From NCBI GenBank assembly GCA_963971285.1, contig OZ020259.1, forward strand, positions 7,068,001-7,132,000: a DNA stretch of 64,000 nucleotides, in the 5' to 3' direction. The translations under genes were made by a program, and so were the position numbers. This DNA is from Astropecten irregularis. Taxonomy: Eukaryota > Echinodermata > Asteroidea > Paxillosida > Astropectinidae. Below the pieces are notes generated by a model that was given only the letters and a program-made list of their open reading frames with translations, did not search any database and had not been told where the DNA came from. Shown here one piece after another: positions 62,598 through 64,000 of the stretch. Numbering within the stretch: the stretch's first letter is position 1; the number at the start of each line of letters is the position of its first letter.

Positions 62598-63116
62598 GGG
62601 TACGTTCAAACAGCCTTGTATTTAAAACGAATTGAGTTAAACCGCTCGGCAACCGCGGGGGGTAAGTCAAAAGTTAAAATTCTGTTGCGTCCATACAGCG
62701 TTTTACTGTTTGCAGTTAAAACAGATCGGTTTTACTTTTGGTTTTAAGAGGTCATGCACTTTGCCTTGACCCCGAACTAGCTTCTAGTTATAAAATAAAG
62801 CGCGCGGATTTATCTGTCTGTTGAATATAAACAAGCGCGCCACAACATGTTTTACGTAACCAGCTGCCAGGCTTCTCTGCGCTGAAACAAGATGTCGGAA
62901 AGTTATTCTGTCCCAACAGCGTTTTAGCAGTAAACTCGATCGGTTTTAAGCGCTAAACCCTCCTCCCGAGCAGTTTTAACTTTGGTGTTTTAGCGGCGGA
63001 TAAAACTGATCTGTTTTAGATAAATAACTGTTTTGTAGTACGACGCACATATTGTTAAAACCGATAGGGTTAAAACAGTTGTTATAGGAAATTGAACAAG
63101 CTGTCTGAACGTACCC
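62598..63116. mobile_element. 519-bp MITE with GGGTACGTTC termini
   Basis: The left end GGGTACGTTCAAACAGCCTT and the reverse complement of the right end, GGGTACGTTCAGACAGCTTG, match with two differences and a slip. The interior lacks a transposase frame and carries iterated GATCGGTTTTA or GATCTGTTTTA motifs. Flanks are ...CCATA and ATTG..., so the target duplication is unclear (an AT or three-base site is possible). PIF/Harbinger-like or ISL2EU-like origin is possible, but the family is not settled. Confidence 0.8.
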
Positions 63117-63328
63117 ATTGTGCTTTATTTATCTTATTTTAAAGGGGCTGTACGTATCGTCTCGCCGAGCGATCATATGTTGAGGTGCGCCCCCTTGTGC
63201 TTCATTTAAGTTAAGCAAAACTTTTGTTATGGCTGTTCTTGGAAATGGCTTAGTCTAAAAATAGTCCCTGCTCCCAAGGCTAAAAATAGCACGCGCGCGC
63301 GTGCGCTGGAATTTGCCTCTTCATGAAA
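63117..63328. other. Unassigned sequence with a CG-alternating run
   Basis: It includes ACGCGCGCGCGTGCGC near 63290, a short alternating purine-pyrimidine stretch. No gene is recognised. Confidence 0.4.
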
Positions 63329-63373
63329 ACCATTGATCTCCATTATTATGTGTGTATTATGGAGATCAATGGT
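63329..63373. repeat. Hairpin with a 15-bp perfect stem
   Basis: ACCATTGATCTCCAT (63329-63343), a 15-base loop, then ATGGAGATCAATGGT (63359-63373). The left side and its flank (TTTGCCTCTTCATGAAAAC...CCATTATTATG) also resemble 63432-63475 (TTCGCCCCTTCGTGAAAAC...CCATTATAATATG). The hairpin therefore sits in one copy of a small diverged direct repeat. Confidence 0.8.
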
Positions 63374-64000
63374 GAAAATGTAAATTCCCGTACGCGCTGA
63401 AAGTGCTCCATAGAACAACTTGCATTTTTGATAATTCGCCCCTTCGTGAAAACGTGGACGATCCATTATAATATGTTATTCTTTTAATATGAAAGAATGT
63501 ATTTTTTCACCACAAAAGGGGGAAAATCCAATCCCGACCCAATGGTGTAATTTCTTCAGTAGCACTATTAATAAATAATCCACTTATTATATAAGGGATT
63601 TCCATGAGACTTTTAACACCGTGCTGCATTTTATTTTCATAGATTTTTTTCCACAAATGTCATCGTTTACCCAGAAAATGAAATGGTACAATACATAATA
63701 ACCAGTAATTTGTCGACCTGCATGTTACAAGGGGTTTCTTGATTAAAAATGAATGGAAGTCCAAGGAAGAAGTTAGGAGAGAAATTTCCACGGCTCATTT
63801 TTGACACTAGTTTCAATTCAAAACTTTTTGGTCTCAAAACATACTAGTTTTTAAACACCAAAACAATGCCGGTGAAAAAAAAATGTGATTGTTTAGATCA
63901 TATTTTGTTCTAGATTGAGAATTATATATAGAAAGAGGGATTAAATATATTTACTCGGTGTTGAAAGAATAAAGACATTGATCAGAATGAAGTGATCGAG
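63374..64000. other. AT-rich flank, nothing recognised beyond the small direct repeat
   Basis: No gene, RNA or further repeat is supported to the window end, apart from the diverged copy at 63432-63475. Confidence 0.45.

Overview
The window is non-coding-rich eukaryotic DNA, most likely from an invertebrate animal. The grounds are an AT-rich background, a gene split by short GT-AG introns, remnants of PIF/Harbinger and mariner-like transposons, several MITE-like inverted-repeat elements, and two very large satellite arrays. The look of the OB-fold gene and of a beta-propeller (NHL-like) gene fragment would fit a marine deuterostome such as an echinoderm, hemichordate or lancelet. That is an impression from the sequence, not a proof.

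Layout. 1-6060 is a mosaic of decayed repeats: a 51-bp minisatellite organised as a 4-unit higher-order repeat (172-715), a fold-back element (about 897-1449), a 44-bp near-perfect palindrome (2099-2142), the C-terminal part of a Harbinger transposase on the minus strand (2288-2671), a broken beta-propeller gene exon on the minus strand (3097-3611), and diverged duplications of neighbouring sequence up to about 5205. 6061-40836 is one uninterrupted 82-bp satellite, about 424 units, with multi-kilobase internal duplications (3692 bp and 4021 bp offsets). 40837-41036 is a 200-N assembly gap. 41037 to about 56459 is a second, unrelated satellite of 1349 bp in 11.4 head-to-tail copies that appear identical.

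56460-64000 is ordinary genomic DNA. It holds a minus-strand gene with two OB-fold-like regions (three exons found: 61507-61908, 60394-60609, 59622-59850), a mariner-like fold-back element (58650-59525), a 241-bp MITE (58059-58299), a 519-bp MITE (62598-63116) and a small hairpin (63329-63373).

The only convincing host gene is the OB-fold gene; its three exons share one continuous phase. The many 60-80 residue open frames inside the two satellites are by-products of repetition and are not annotated as genes. The points most worth following are the paired splice-site-like signals in every 82-bp unit, the block-duplication history of that array, the apparent lack of divergence in the 1349-bp array (each unit with a TATA-like and a CRE-like site), and the mariner fold-back whose left arm is an inverted copy of its own transposase 3' end.
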